NCBI GenBank assembly: GCA_965250215.1
Contig: CBDFNN010000004.1
Span: 1,674,001 to 1,738,000 of the forward strand
Length of the DNA: 64,000 nt
DNA from: CBDFNN01 sp965250215
Lineage (GTDB): Bacteria; Bacteroidota; Rhodothermia; Rhodothermales; DATKEJ01
Direction: 5' to 3'
The translations under genes were made by a program, and so were the position numbers. The first letter of the stretch is position 1. Every line of letters begins with the position of its first letter. The notes below the pieces were generated by a model that did not search any database, had not been told where the DNA came from, and worked only from the letters and a program-made list of their open reading frames with translations. Shown here piece after piece: positions 1-8,811 of the stretch.

Positions 1-232
1 ATTCAACCCGCAGAGTCGATTCACGCTGGCTGTTCCGGTGGAGCAAGAGGTCACAGTAGAGATCTTCAGCATGCTGGGACAACAACTTGGTGTAGTATTC
101 AGTGGTACGATTGGGGCCAACGAGCCACAACTAATTACTATCGATGGTAGTAGCTTGCTCAGTGGTAACTATATTGTTCGCGTACATGGTGAGAACTTTA
201 ACGACGCATTCAACGTGACACTATTAAAGTAA
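1..232 (+). CDS. C-terminal end of a T9SS-secreted protein (5' cut off)
   Basis: The reading frame is open from base 2, so the gene starts before the window. About 76 residues are visible and they form a type A T9SS C-terminal sorting domain: it begins FNPQSRF, continues with a VEIFSMLGQ strand and ends with SGNYIVRV and a final LLK. In this family the domain directs export through the type IX system and surface attachment or release. What the rest of the protein does cannot be told. A strong terminator follows at once. Confidence 0.85.
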   Translation, partial: FNPQSRFTLAVPVEQEVTVEIFSMLGQQLGVVFSGTIGANEPQLITIDGSSLLSGNYIVRVHGENFNDAFNVTLLK

Positions 233-243
233 CTCCGTCCCTA

Positions 244-318
244 CTCAGGCCCTGAAAATTGGCCTGAGGATGTAATTTGAAACTGGCTTGCCGACAAAAT
301 CGGCAAGCCAGTTTTGCG
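244..318 (+). terminator. Double hairpin terminator
   Basis: Two hairpins follow the stop codon. The first pairs 244-251 with 261-268 (8 bp). The second is a perfect 15-bp stem, 280-294 with 300-314, with a 5-nt loop and a run of T at its 3' side. The second has the form of an intrinsic terminator. It isolates the T9SS gene from the lipoprotein gene that begins near 466. Confidence 0.85.
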
Positions 319-465
319 TTTGCGTGCTACTGACCTTCATGATCGAGAACTTTCAAGACGAAAAGGAAGGCCAGATCTGTCTTATAAACTTCCTTTCGAT
401 TACGTAGTTGATATCGACGATTCATAGTCTTTATCAGCTACATTAAAAGGACTCATCTAAGTATA

Positions 466-2157
466 TTGAAGGAATTGCGAATAATTATCTACATCATTCC
501 CCTTCTTTTTGCCTGTTCTGATACGGATAACAAGTCCACAATTGAAGAAGCAGGTAGCAGAGCTGAATTGATCTCTTTTCAAGAGCGATCAGCCGAACTA
601 GGGGTTGATTTCGTGCACTATAATGGAATGTATGGGGATCTCCTTATGCCCGAAATATTGGGATCCGGAGTGGCACTTCTAGATTTTGATAGAGATGATG
701 ATCTTGATATTCTGTTTGTTCAGGGAAACAGGCTCAATGAAAGTATTCACTATTCGCAGTCTACCTTTCCTCCAAGTGACTCGACTTATTTGTCCGATCA
801 ACTTTTCAGAAATAATCTAGATAAGGAAACTCTTTCTTTTTCAGATATCACAACAGAGAGTGGAATTAATTCATTTGGATATGGAATGGGTGCGGCAATT
901 GGCGACGTGAATAATGATGGATTCCCTGATATCTACATCACGAATTATGGCGAGAACCTCCTTTACCAAAATCAGGGTAATGGATCGTTCAGTAGAATGT
1001 ATGAGGAATTGAATAGTGCGCGTTGGGGGACAGCGGCGTCATTTATAGACATCGATCGCGACGGATTCCTTGACTTGTATCTTGGTAACTATCTGGATTA
1101 TCGAATAGGTGCAAATGTACAATGCACAAGTCAATCGGGACTTGTGGACTATTGCGGACCCTTGTCTTATGAAGCTAGCAATGACATCCTTTTTAGAAAC
1201 AAAGATGGAAAAGGATATGAAGCCATTGAGCTACTAGGTAGTGATATTGCGGGTAGAGCAAGTCTTGGGTCGGTGACTCTTGCAGGGGGATCCTCGCTAT
1301 ATATTGCCAACGATGCTCATCCCAACACCTTGTTAAAGGGCGATCCAAATGAGTTGGGCGATCGGGCTGTGATGATGGGCTTATCTGTCAACGCGCAAGG
1401 GGCAAGTGAAGGAAGCATGGGTATTGCGGCAGGAGATTTCGACTCAGATGGCGATGAAGACTTGCTAGTTACCCACCTAAAGGAGGAGACCAACACCCTC
1501 TACCGCCAAGACAATGGAGACAATTACTACGATGAGAGTTCAAAATTCAGTATTGGTTTTTCAAGTAGAAACTACACGGGATTTGGAGTAGCTTGGATCG
1601 ACATAAACAACGACGGCCACCTGGATCTAGTGGTATTAAACGGATCAATAAGACGACTTATCGCCGATCACCCGCCTGATCATCCCTTTCCTTTGACAGA
1701 AAGAAACCAGATATATCTGGCCCGTCCTGATGGTTTGGAAGAGCTTAGAGGTTTGGATATCGTTGAGAGAAGGGAGGTGAGCCGAGGCCTTGCAATAGGT
1801 GACCTAGACAATGACGGGGACTCTGACCTTGTGATTAGCAATAATTCCGGGAGAGCCGAGATATGGCTCAATGAGAGCGGGCACAAAAGAAGTTGGCTGG
1901 GACTAAGTATGATAAATAAGTTTGGACGAAATGACTCAGGAGCTGTGGTCGAACTAAAGTTGTCATCAGGTAAAAAACTAATGCGGGTCGCAAGGAGAGA
2001 TGGGAGCTACTTATCATCATCCGATCCTCGCGTGCTATTTGGACTTGGCGAAGAAACTGAGATTGTTGATCTTATTATCACTTGGTCAGATGGCAGTAAG
2101 CTAGCAGTCGATCCAAGAACGATGGCGCTGAATAGTTACAATGAAATTCGACAATAA
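466..2157 (+). CDS. CRTAC1-like lipoprotein with FG-GAP repeats and ASPIC/UnbV domain
   Basis: This is an exported protein of unknown activity, 563 aa from a TTG start. The first 17 residues are a lipoprotein signal ending LLFAC (Cys17). Six FG-GAP/VCBS repeats carry calcium-type DxxxDGxxD loops, near residues 70, 143, 190, 319, 372 and 443. The last 90 residues match ASPIC/UnbV, with RNDSGAVVEL and a TWSDGSK ending. In the family the repeats build a beta-propeller. The stop overlaps the next gene, a TPR lipoprotein, by 17 nt, so the two are probably co-translated; CRTAC1 and TPR proteins are often neighbours in marine bacteria. The TTG start is the weakest part of the call. Confidence 0.85.
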   Translation: MKELRIIIYIIPLLFACSDTDNKSTIEEAGSRAELISFQERSAELGVDFVHYNGMYGDLLMPEILGSGVALLDFDRDDDLDILFVQGNRLNESIHYSQSTFPPSDSTYLSDQLFRNNLDKETLSFSDITTESGINSFGYGMGAAIGDVNNDGFPDIYITNYGENLLYQNQGNGSFSRMYEELNSARWGTAASFIDIDRDGFLDLYLGNYLDYRIGANVQCTSQSGLVDYCGPLSYEASNDILFRNKDGKGYEAIELLGSDIAGRASLGSVTLAGGSSLYIANDAHPNTLLKGDPNELGDRAVMMGLSVNAQGASEGSMGIAAGDFDSDGDEDLLVTHLKEETNTLYRQDNGDNYYDESSKFSIGFSSRNYTGFGVAWIDINNDGHLDLVVLNGSIRRLIADHPPDHPFPLTERNQIYLARPDGLEELRGLDIVERREVSRGLAIGDLDNDGDSDLVISNNSGRAEIWLNESGHKRSWLGLSMINKFGRNDSGAVVELKLSSGKKLMRVARRDGSYLSSSDPRVLFGLGEETEIVDLIITWSDGSKLAVDPRTMALNSYNEIRQ

Positions 2158-3748
2158 ATTAAGAGCAGAACTCTCGATTCTATTTGGCTTGATCATCATA
2201 CTCTTCGCGGGATGCGGAGAGGTGGAGCGCTCCGCTGCTGAATTTGAGCTCCCAGAGGAGCGTGAACTTATTCATCCAGATCTCAGCTCCCTTTCAGGTG
2301 CCGTTGCGGCAGTTGGAGAAGGACTGTTACAGAAAACGGAGGGGAGTGACGGCGTTGCGAACACGTCTGTATTAGCGCAGAATTTCGGTAGTCTAGGCTT
2401 ATTCTATCTGGCGCAAGAGTTCTATGAAGCAGCACAATTGTGCTTTGATCGTTCCATTTCGATTGAACCACAGGCCTTTAAGTGGTGGTATCTTTCTGGG
2501 TTCGCATTGAGAGAACAAGGGGAAAGCCAACTCGCACTCAGCCGGTTTGAGGCCGCTCATCAACGCAGGAAGAACTATTCGGCGGTCTCTATCGCGAAGG
2601 CCGAGACCGAACTTGAGCTCGGGAGAGAGGAAGATGCTGAATCTAGTTTCGAGGAAATACTTCAAAGCGATGATGTGAACTTGCAGGCAAGTGTTGGACT
2701 TGCCAGTATCTACCTTGGATCGCAGCGCGTGGGCCAGGCGATTGATCTGCTTAAAAGAGTGCTTGAGCTTAATCCGAATTCAAAAGAAGTCAATCATGCT
2801 TTGGCCTCGGCTCTCAGGCGAGATGGTCAAAATGTTGAGGCGGCGAAGCTTCTGTCTCAGCCTGGCCTATTTATCTCGTTTCCTAGTGATAGCTTATTAG
2901 ATCTGGCCAACCTTTTCAAAGACGAAAGTCGTGTGACCTTGTTGAATGGGGATAAATTTGCACTAGCTGGTTACTTCAGTGAAGCGGTGGTCGAGTACAG
3001 AAAGGTGATAGCCTTGGATCCATATGAACCAGACGCTTGGAATAATTTGAGTGTAGCATTGAGTCGTTTGGGAAAAGACCAGGAGGCCTTGGCGGTATTA
3101 GAGGAAGGAGTTGAAAAAAACCCGAAAGAGATCGTCCTTTTGACTTCACTAGCTAATCTGCATTCTAAACTCGGCAACTACCCGAGGTCCTTGGCCCTCT
3201 TTGAGGATCTTAATTCATCCTATCCCGACGAAACTGGATATTTATTAAACTTTGGAAAAACCCTCCTGGAGAACGAAGATTTCCCGAGAGCCCTCGTTGT
3301 TTTTATCCGCCTTAAAGATGAATTTGGGAGAGGGGCTAGTGTCAATTACCTGATTGCCAAATGCCTCTCGATGTCTGGTGATTATCAAGATGCAGCGGCA
3401 CACTTAGAGGAGCAGCTCGATGAGATATTTCTTCAGCCATCGCATCGGCTTAAATATCGAATGCGATTTCTTTCGTCCGAACTGAGTCGTGGGGAAAAGC
3501 AATCGCTTCTCGCTGAGATAAAAATACTTTTTGATCAAGCGAGAACTCCAGAGAATACCTTTCTCTATACCTTTTCTCTTGCAATGAGTGGCCGGCCACT
3601 GGAGGCGTCGCAGATCCTTACATCGATTACCACCGCATATAAGAAGCAATACCCCCAAAGTGATCTGTCTCGTTGGCAAGATATCTCAGACTTCTACTTG
3701 TCTGAAAATATACCGACCGATGTCTGGTCTCAATATCCTTTCGACTAG
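2141..3748 (+). CDS. TPR-repeat lipoprotein
   Basis: The protein has 535 aa and begins with a lipoprotein signal peptide whose lipobox is FAGC (Cys25). The rest is almost all tetratricopeptide helices, for example a repeat around residues 95-130 with FYEAAQLCFDRSISIEP and one near 275-340 with DPYEPDAWNNLSVAL. TPRs are protein-binding scaffolds, so a partner on the periplasmic or outer-membrane side is likely. The start lies inside the upstream UnbV gene (17-nt overlap), and the pairing suggests the two products form one complex. No enzyme domain is seen. Confidence 0.85.
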   Translation: MKFDNKLRAELSILFGLIIILFAGCGEVERSAAEFELPEERELIHPDLSSLSGAVAAVGEGLLQKTEGSDGVANTSVLAQNFGSLGLFYLAQEFYEAAQLCFDRSISIEPQAFKWWYLSGFALREQGESQLALSRFEAAHQRRKNYSAVSIAKAETELELGREEDAESSFEEILQSDDVNLQASVGLASIYLGSQRVGQAIDLLKRVLELNPNSKEVNHALASALRRDGQNVEAAKLLSQPGLFISFPSDSLLDLANLFKDESRVTLLNGDKFALAGYFSEAVVEYRKVIALDPYEPDAWNNLSVALSRLGKDQEALAVLEEGVEKNPKEIVLLTSLANLHSKLGNYPRSLALFEDLNSSYPDETGYLLNFGKTLLENEDFPRALVVFIRLKDEFGRGASVNYLIAKCLSMSGDYQDAAAHLEEQLDEIFLQPSHRLKYRMRFLSSELSRGEKQSLLAEIKILFDQARTPENTFLYTFSLAMSGRPLEASQILTSITTAYKKQYPQSDLSRWQDISDFYLSENIPTDVWSQYPFD

Positions 3749-3774
3749 GAGGACCAGTATATCCTCGCTCCCCA

Positions 3775-3809
3775 TTTGAGTTGTCACGCGCTTTGCAAGA
3801 CAACTCAAA
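3775..3809. terminator. Hairpin between convergent genes
   Basis: An 11-bp perfect inverted repeat (3775-3785 with 3799-3809, 13-nt loop) lies in the 103 bp between the TPR lipoprotein and the convergent T9SS gene. It would form on either strand, so it may serve as a bidirectional terminator. T-tracts are weak. Confidence 0.55.
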
Positions 3810-3851
3810 GCGATAAATCTTCCCTTTCACTTAGTAAGGTGACCGCTGTCG

Positions 3852-5402
3852 CTACTTCATCAGGACTACTGTCTGAGTATTTCTGAACCCGTCTCCGACC
3901 GATCGGATCAAGTAACTCCCACTCGACAGACCTCCGGCCTCGAATGTCATCTGGTGCCATTCCTGTCCTGTCAAAACGCCATTGAAGATAGTAGCCACCC
4001 GCTGTCCAGTCATGTTATAAACACCGACGTCAACTTGCTGCTCACTATCTATAAGAAGGCTGAAACTTGTTTGGGGATTGAATGGATTCGGAAACGCTCT
4101 TTTCAATAAATATCCGCTTGCGAGTTCCTTCGTGACTTCGACTTGCTCGCTGTAAGCAAATGTGCCGTCAAAGTCGATCTGTTTGAGTCGGAATACTTGC
4201 CGACCAAATTCTGCGTTTGCAACCTTGAATTGATAGGATTTTTCCTCTTCTGTCGTTCCATTGCCCTCAACATATCCTAGGGACACAAAGCTTCCGTCTT
4301 CGATGCTTTGCTCTATTTCAAATCCAGCATTATCTCTTTCTGAGGAAGTTGCCCAGTTCAGCACAATGTCCACGTCTTCAACAACTGCTGTGAAATTTTT
4401 CAATTCGACTGGCAGATCAACAAAAACTACCGTTGCGAAGGGGGTATTATCGAGCTCTTTAATATTCCCCTTGACTGGGAAAAAAGCAGAAGCAACATAG
4501 GGACTGCCCACTTGGTCCGTAGCCGGGAGCGCCGTGCGATCATACTCATCATTAGGCTGATAATAATTTGGCGCTTGACTTTGCTCGTTTGTCCATGCTC
4601 GCCATTCCACCGAATTCGGAATTGCGCCAGGATAACTCAGAGCCGATTTGCGCATCGCAATAATAACAACCTTATCGCTTTCGCCAGCGGGCACCATTCC
4701 ATAAATATCTCCATCGCCTTCTTTTGGGCCTTGTGTTTCAAATCCATCTCCTCCGGTCGAATTCTGTCCATCCAGAAAATCCGCTCTTTGGCAGACCGCA
4801 TTTTGACCGCCAACGTTATTCGGACCAGAGCTGTCCGTATCAGTAAAAGAGTCCATGCCCTTCTGGCTCCAAGCATCATAACCATCTGTTCCTACAATAT
4901 TGGAGGTAGGATTATTATTCCATAGCAGCCAATCTGAGCAATCTGCTCCTCCGGCAAAGCTAAATACTCCGGTATCCATCTCAATAAGGAAAAATCCTTG
5001 CATTACACCTTGATTGGCTTCAAAGATTTCTATCCAAAAATACCACCAGTCCTGAGTGGAGTGTCCTCTGGCTTCTACTAAATCCTGCCAGGCGCTGTAG
5101 TTTTGAGCTGAGCTAGTGAGTGGACGTTCATATCGATCCACCTCCCAATCATCGCACACCAGATTGTCCGTACCGCCCGTGGCGTCTGGCTCTTTTCCTG
5201 TAGATGATCCTGGTATGCCAGAGGGATTGTCCCCCGTAACACAATCAAAAATTATTTTACTCCAGTTTGCCTCTATTTTAAGAAAGGCTGCATTTAAATC
5301 TGGCTGAGCCTGGATTGGGGCGACGAAGCAAGACAGAAAAATGGCGAGAAGGACAAAGCGAATTCCCAAGCGGTAAGCTTGGACTAGGAGAGAGTCATTC
5401 AT
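3852..5402 (-). CDS. Secreted protein with T9SS sorting domain
   Basis: The protein is taken as 516 aa, starting at the ATG at 5402. That codon has an AAAGG ribosome site about 11 nt upstream and opens a good signal peptide that ends in IQAQ. A longer reading, to 5468, would put 22 unlikely residues in front. The N-terminal 300 residues match no family I recognise; they are rich in Asp, Trp and Asn. A beta-sandwich of the kind that often precedes sorting domains follows (VELKNFTA, then VLNWATSSERDNAGFEIEQ). The last 80 residues are a type A T9SS domain opening FPNPFNPQTSF. It is a single-gene unit on the minus strand. Confidence 0.85.
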   Translation of the reverse strand: MNDSLLVQAYRLGIRFVLLAIFLSCFVAPIQAQPDLNAAFLKIEANWSKIIFDCVTGDNPSGIPGSSTGKEPDATGGTDNLVCDDWEVDRYERPLTSSAQNYSAWQDLVEARGHSTQDWWYFWIEIFEANQGVMQGFFLIEMDTGVFSFAGGADCSDWLLWNNNPTSNIVGTDGYDAWSQKGMDSFTDTDSSGPNNVGGQNAVCQRADFLDGQNSTGGDGFETQGPKEGDGDIYGMVPAGESDKVVIIAMRKSALSYPGAIPNSVEWRAWTNEQSQAPNYYQPNDEYDRTALPATDQVGSPYVASAFFPVKGNIKELDNTPFATVVFVDLPVELKNFTAVVEDVDIVLNWATSSERDNAGFEIEQSIEDGSFVSLGYVEGNGTTEEEKSYQFKVANAEFGRQVFRLKQIDFDGTFAYSEQVEVTKELASGYLLKRAFPNPFNPQTSFSLLIDSEQQVDVGVYNMTGQRVATIFNGVLTGQEWHQMTFEAGGLSSGSYLIRSVGDGFRNTQTVVLMK

Positions 5403-5646
5403 GTGGCTAACCTTTATGATGCGGAGTATTTCAAGGAGGGTGAATAACCTGGGGTGGGATGCAGGCACTAGTACAGAATAACTAAATCGTTATATATTCG
5501 CAAAAAACAAGGATCTTCAGGCCCTCGAACTCCGGTTTTGGAAGAGCCTTTAAAGGAGGGTTATTTTACCGAATGTCTTGTTTCATCGAGATCATTCGCT
5601 CCATTTGATTATCTGGAAGAGTACATTGTCCGCTTTTTAGTTAGAC

Positions 5647-6417
5647 TTACGAGTCGGAAATGAACATCCAGTTGCTCTCGCCCGAATATTCCGAAGAGTA
5701 CTTGTAGCTGTCTATTTCCAAATCTTGAATCGCTTCGACATTTTGGATTCTTGCGGTGATAATGTCTCTCGCCAAAAGGCCACGCGCTCGCTTAGCGTGG
5801 TAACTCAGAAGGGTTAATTTCCCTTTGCGCTTATTTCGAAAATCTACAGTCACTATTCGTTTACCGCATTCTTTCTCAGACAATAGTCGACTGTATTCCT
5901 TTGAGCTGAGATTTAATACAATTTCTAACTTTTCCGCAAGCACAGCCTTGTTGATTTTATCTCCCCAGAACTTGTAGAGATTCGAATGCCCACCAACTCG
6001 CAATGTTGTCTTCATTTCTAAGCGATACGATTGAATCGCGTCTAGAGGTCTCAGGTAGCCATAGAGGCCTGAGATGATTCGAACACGGTTTTGACAAGTC
6101 TTCAGCTGATCCTCGCCAAATCCCCCTGCTTGAAGTCCTTGATATACTACTCCGGTAAATGCCGCTATCGCAGCTCTCGACTTTTTGGAGCTACTCGTGT
6201 CAGACCATCGTTTGATGTCTCGGATGACGGACGCCGTAATATCTTCACTCGTTTTCATAAGCTTCGATATGCCGGAAACATTCGTCTTCTTTAGTTCGGA
6301 CATGATCTGTGACACCTCCTTCATATAGGTGGCTTTGCCAGACGCTTCTATAATGGTTGGCTTCTCAAAGTCCATTCCAAGAGAAGGAGAGAGAATGATT
6401 AGAAAGTCATTGGCCAT
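5647..6417 (-). CDS. yaaA: YaaA (DUF328) peroxide stress protein
   Basis: At 256 aa this matches YaaA in length and in landmarks: LIILSPSLGMDF at the start, SGLYGYLRPLD in the middle (near residue 150), LNLSSKEY, and the VDFRNKRKGKLT stretch. In Escherichia coli YaaA binds DNA and lowers free iron during hydrogen peroxide stress. The protein is cytoplasmic, with no signal peptide. The start is 9 nt downstream of the stop of the Tat-exported oxidoreductase gene, so the two are probably transcribed together. That pairing has no obvious functional meaning. Confidence 0.92.
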   Translation of the reverse strand: MANDFLIILSPSLGMDFEKPTIIEASGKATYMKEVSQIMSELKKTNVSGISKLMKTSEDITASVIRDIKRWSDTSSSKKSRAAIAAFTGVVYQGLQAGGFGEDQLKTCQNRVRIISGLYGYLRPLDAIQSYRLEMKTTLRVGGHSNLYKFWGDKINKAVLAEKLEIVLNLSSKEYSRLLSEKECGKRIVTVDFRNKRKGKLTLLSYHAKRARGLLARDIITARIQNVEAIQDLEIDSYKYSSEYSGESNWMFISDS

Positions 6418-6426
6418 GTACAGATA

Positions 6427-7773
6427 TTAGATCTCCCAGCCAGTTCTAGCTTCTTCCTTCAAATAGGCATTTGCTGCATCGACGTTGCTTACGATTCCCA
6501 TGGATGCATCCCATCGAATAATTTCGGATGTCCTTACAGCCAGATTTCCGAGCAGGACCATTTCCGTCAAGGGGCCGGCATGATCAACGATGTTCGATCC
6601 GGGTTTGGGTCCACCCTTACAGGCATCGATAAACTCCTTGAAACTCGACTCCAACCTTGGGTATTTCTCCTCTAGACTTGGATCCTGGGGACCTGCCTCT
6701 GTGAAAAAGACTGGTTCGTTGCCATAGATGTCCGCCACGATATTTCCTTCATCCCCGACAATCAATTGACCACTACTGTTGAAGGGCCATTCATCCGTCA
6801 TCGGAAATCCCTTCGGACGAGGTGGGGTCAGATTTCCGTCACGCCATACGACCTTGATTTCTGGTCTAGAACCCTTGGCTGGAAAGAGGTATTCGATTCT
6901 TGAAGACGCAGGAGCCGTTTCTCTAAATAGGGGAGTCGTATCTGCTTTGATCGAACTTGGAGATCCTAGGTCAAGTGCACCAAAAGCAGCGTCCATGGCA
7001 TGGCAGGCAATGTCGCCCAAGGCTCCTGTTCCGAAATCCCACCAACCTCGCCATGCGAAGGGGTGGTAGGCCGGATTGTATGGTCTATATTTTGCGGGTC
7101 CAAGCCAGAGATCCCATTCGACACCAGCTGGGATGTCAAAAACTTCAAGAGGTCTCTTTATAGCTTGGGGCCAGATAGGTCGGTTGGTCCAGTAGTGAAC
7201 CTCCCGTGGAGTACCGATCAATCCAGCATCGATCATCTCTCTAATAACTCTCGTTCCGTCTCCAGCATTCCCTTGATTACCCATTTGAGTTACGACTCCT
7301 GATTCCTTCGCGACATCGGTCATCATCCGAACTTCGGCTACAGTGCGTGCTAGCGGTTTTTGCACTCGGACGTGTTTGCCCATTTTCATTGCCGCAATGG
7401 CAGCAACGGCGTGTGTATGATCTGGCGTAGAAATGGAGACGGCATCGATATTGTCACCTTCCTTGTCCAGCATGTCTCTGAAATCCTTGAAGTGCTTCGC
7501 CTTTGAGAAAAGGTTTCTAATATCAGCTCCTCGCTCATCGTCGATATCACAGGTGGCGTAGATATTTTCACTACCCTGAAGAGACAGACCTTTGGTGTCG
7601 CTATTTCCCTTTCCGCCGATCCCGATACATGCGATATTCAGTCGGTCACTTGGAGCCTTGAATCCGGCTCCTCCAACGACGTGTCTTGGGAGAACTGTAA
7701 TGCCGATACCTGCTGCTCCAATACCTGCAACAAATTGGCGCCGACCTAATTTTGATTTGGAAATCGATTTCAT
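6427..7773 (-). CDS. Gfo/Idh/MocA oxidoreductase, Tat-exported
   Basis: The protein has 448 aa when started at 7773, where AAAGGA sits 8 nt upstream; a 20-residue N-terminal extension to 7833 looks spurious. The N-terminus is a twin-arginine signal (GRRQFVAGIG, then a hydrophobic run). It is followed by a Rossmann nucleotide site (ACIGIGGKG), the conserved KPLAR catalytic lysine region, and a C-terminal domain with WRGWWDFGTGALGDIACH, typical of the planctomycete/Bacteroidota branch of the family. Relatives oxidise or reduce sugars with a bound NAD(P). Tat export means the cofactor would be loaded before export. It is divergent from the 8-20 kb carbohydrate operon, which suggests shared control. 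Confidence 0.9.
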   Translation of the reverse strand: MKSISKSKLGRRQFVAGIGAAGIGITVLPRHVVGGAGFKAPSDRLNIACIGIGGKGNSDTKGLSLQGSENIYATCDIDDERGADIRNLFSKAKHFKDFRDMLDKEGDNIDAVSISTPDHTHAVAAIAAMKMGKHVRVQKPLARTVAEVRMMTDVAKESGVVTQMGNQGNAGDGTRVIREMIDAGLIGTPREVHYWTNRPIWPQAIKRPLEVFDIPAGVEWDLWLGPAKYRPYNPAYHPFAWRGWWDFGTGALGDIACHAMDAAFGALDLGSPSSIKADTTPLFRETAPASSRIEYLFPAKGSRPEIKVVWRDGNLTPPRPKGFPMTDEWPFNSSGQLIVGDEGNIVADIYGNEPVFFTEAGPQDPSLEEKYPRLESSFKEFIDACKGGPKPGSNIVDHAGPLTEMVLLGNLAVRTSEIIRWDASMGIVSNVDAANAYLKEEARTGWEI

Positions 7774-7985
7774 TTTGCACGTCCTTTTGTGAAAAATATG
7801 TCTCAATCGAAATTGGAAACGCTTCCGCCCCAATTATCGTATGGATAAGGTACGAGATTATGACAAATCGATTCGAACTCTGACAATAATCTCCGATATT
7901 CCAATATCGTCTTGGAGGATCCATACTTCAATAGACCTCTCGGATCGAGTTGTCTAAATTGACGAGTCTTCTCAAAATTCAAGAA
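7774..7985. promoter_or_regulatory. Divergent promoter region
   Basis: These 212 bp separate the minus-strand oxidoreductase from the plus-strand gene cluster that begins at 7986, so promoters for both must lie here or nearby. I could not pick out a convincing Bacteroidota-type -7/-33 pair or an operator palindrome. Confidence 0.4.
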
Positions 7986-8810
7986 ATGAAATATAACTTC
8001 TTTTCCATTCTGATTGCACTCTGCTTTCTTGCTCTTCAGATGGAGCCCCTTTCAGCCGCTATCAAGGATGATCCTAAGAAACAACTGGCTCGAATAGTCG
8101 AATTGAGTGAGATGATCAAGGAATCTGCCTCCAATGCAGAGTCAGCGGAAAGCGTCTTGGAACTAAAGAATGAGATTGATGGAGTCGTTCAAGCGGTCTG
8201 GGGATTTAGTTCTGGACTGGGAGAAAAAGATTACAAAGGTGCCTCCAATCAGCATGGATGGAAAACCAGGTGGCAGACAACTTATACAGACTTCGGACCG
8301 AAATACTATAAAAGATATAGTCAAGAGCCTCCACTAAATACGGATCCCAACCAACTTGGTTTGATTGGCATCGGTCGTGATTTGAGAAAAAACTGGCTAA
8401 GTGTCGCAGAGGATTCGACCCGAGGTGAGGAAGAAAGAATGGCTCACAAATCGGCCATAGCAACTCTCAATAACATCATTGGGTGGATGAAAATGGAGGT
8501 CGGGAATATTAAAGCCGAAGATCAGCCTCGTGTTGATCTAACTCGCGTTTGGAATGCGCCAAAAGAGTTCTGGAATTCAACGGCAGATACAGGGTGGATT
8601 CAAGAGGTATATGCTCAGGCATTGAATATTCAAAAGACGAACTATGGAACTGACATCGCCATGGCAAAGAAACATGTCGCAGACTTGATCACTCTTATGT
8701 CGAAAGTCGAAGATGGTGTAGATGCTGATGGAGATGGTCTCGTAGAAGCACGAATGATGGAAGGAGGGCTAAAACAACTCAAAGCTCAGGCAATGACTTT
8801 GGGATCGTAA
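7986..8810 (+). CDS. Exported protein of unknown function
   Basis: Starting at the ATG at 7986 gives 274 aa with a clear signal peptide (hydrophobic residues 5-20, then PLSAA). A TTG 36 nt upstream is possible but adds a poor N-terminus. The mature part is mostly helical and Lys/Glu-rich, with no recognised family. Near residues 246-254 is a calcium-loop-like DADGDGLVE segment. One base separates its stop from the start of the large fusion gene at 8812, so the two are surely one operon. It has no haem or metal cysteine motif. A role as a partner of the dehydrogenase is inference. Confidence 0.75.
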   Translation: MKYNFFSILIALCFLALQMEPLSAAIKDDPKKQLARIVELSEMIKESASNAESAESVLELKNEIDGVVQAVWGFSSGLGEKDYKGASNQHGWKTRWQTTYTDFGPKYYKRYSQEPPLNTDPNQLGLIGIGRDLRKNWLSVAEDSTRGEEERMAHKSAIATLNNIIGWMKMEVGNIKAEDQPRVDLTRVWNAPKEFWNSTADTGWIQEVYAQALNIQKTNYGTDIAMAKKHVADLITLMSKVEDGVDADGDGLVEARMMEGGLKQLKAQAMTLGS

Positions 8811-8811
8811 A

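Noticed and set aside
4512..4925. Plus-strand ORF of 137 codons inside the minus-strand T9SS gene
   Set aside because: It is antisense to a gene with clear signal peptide and sorting domain and has no recognisable domain.
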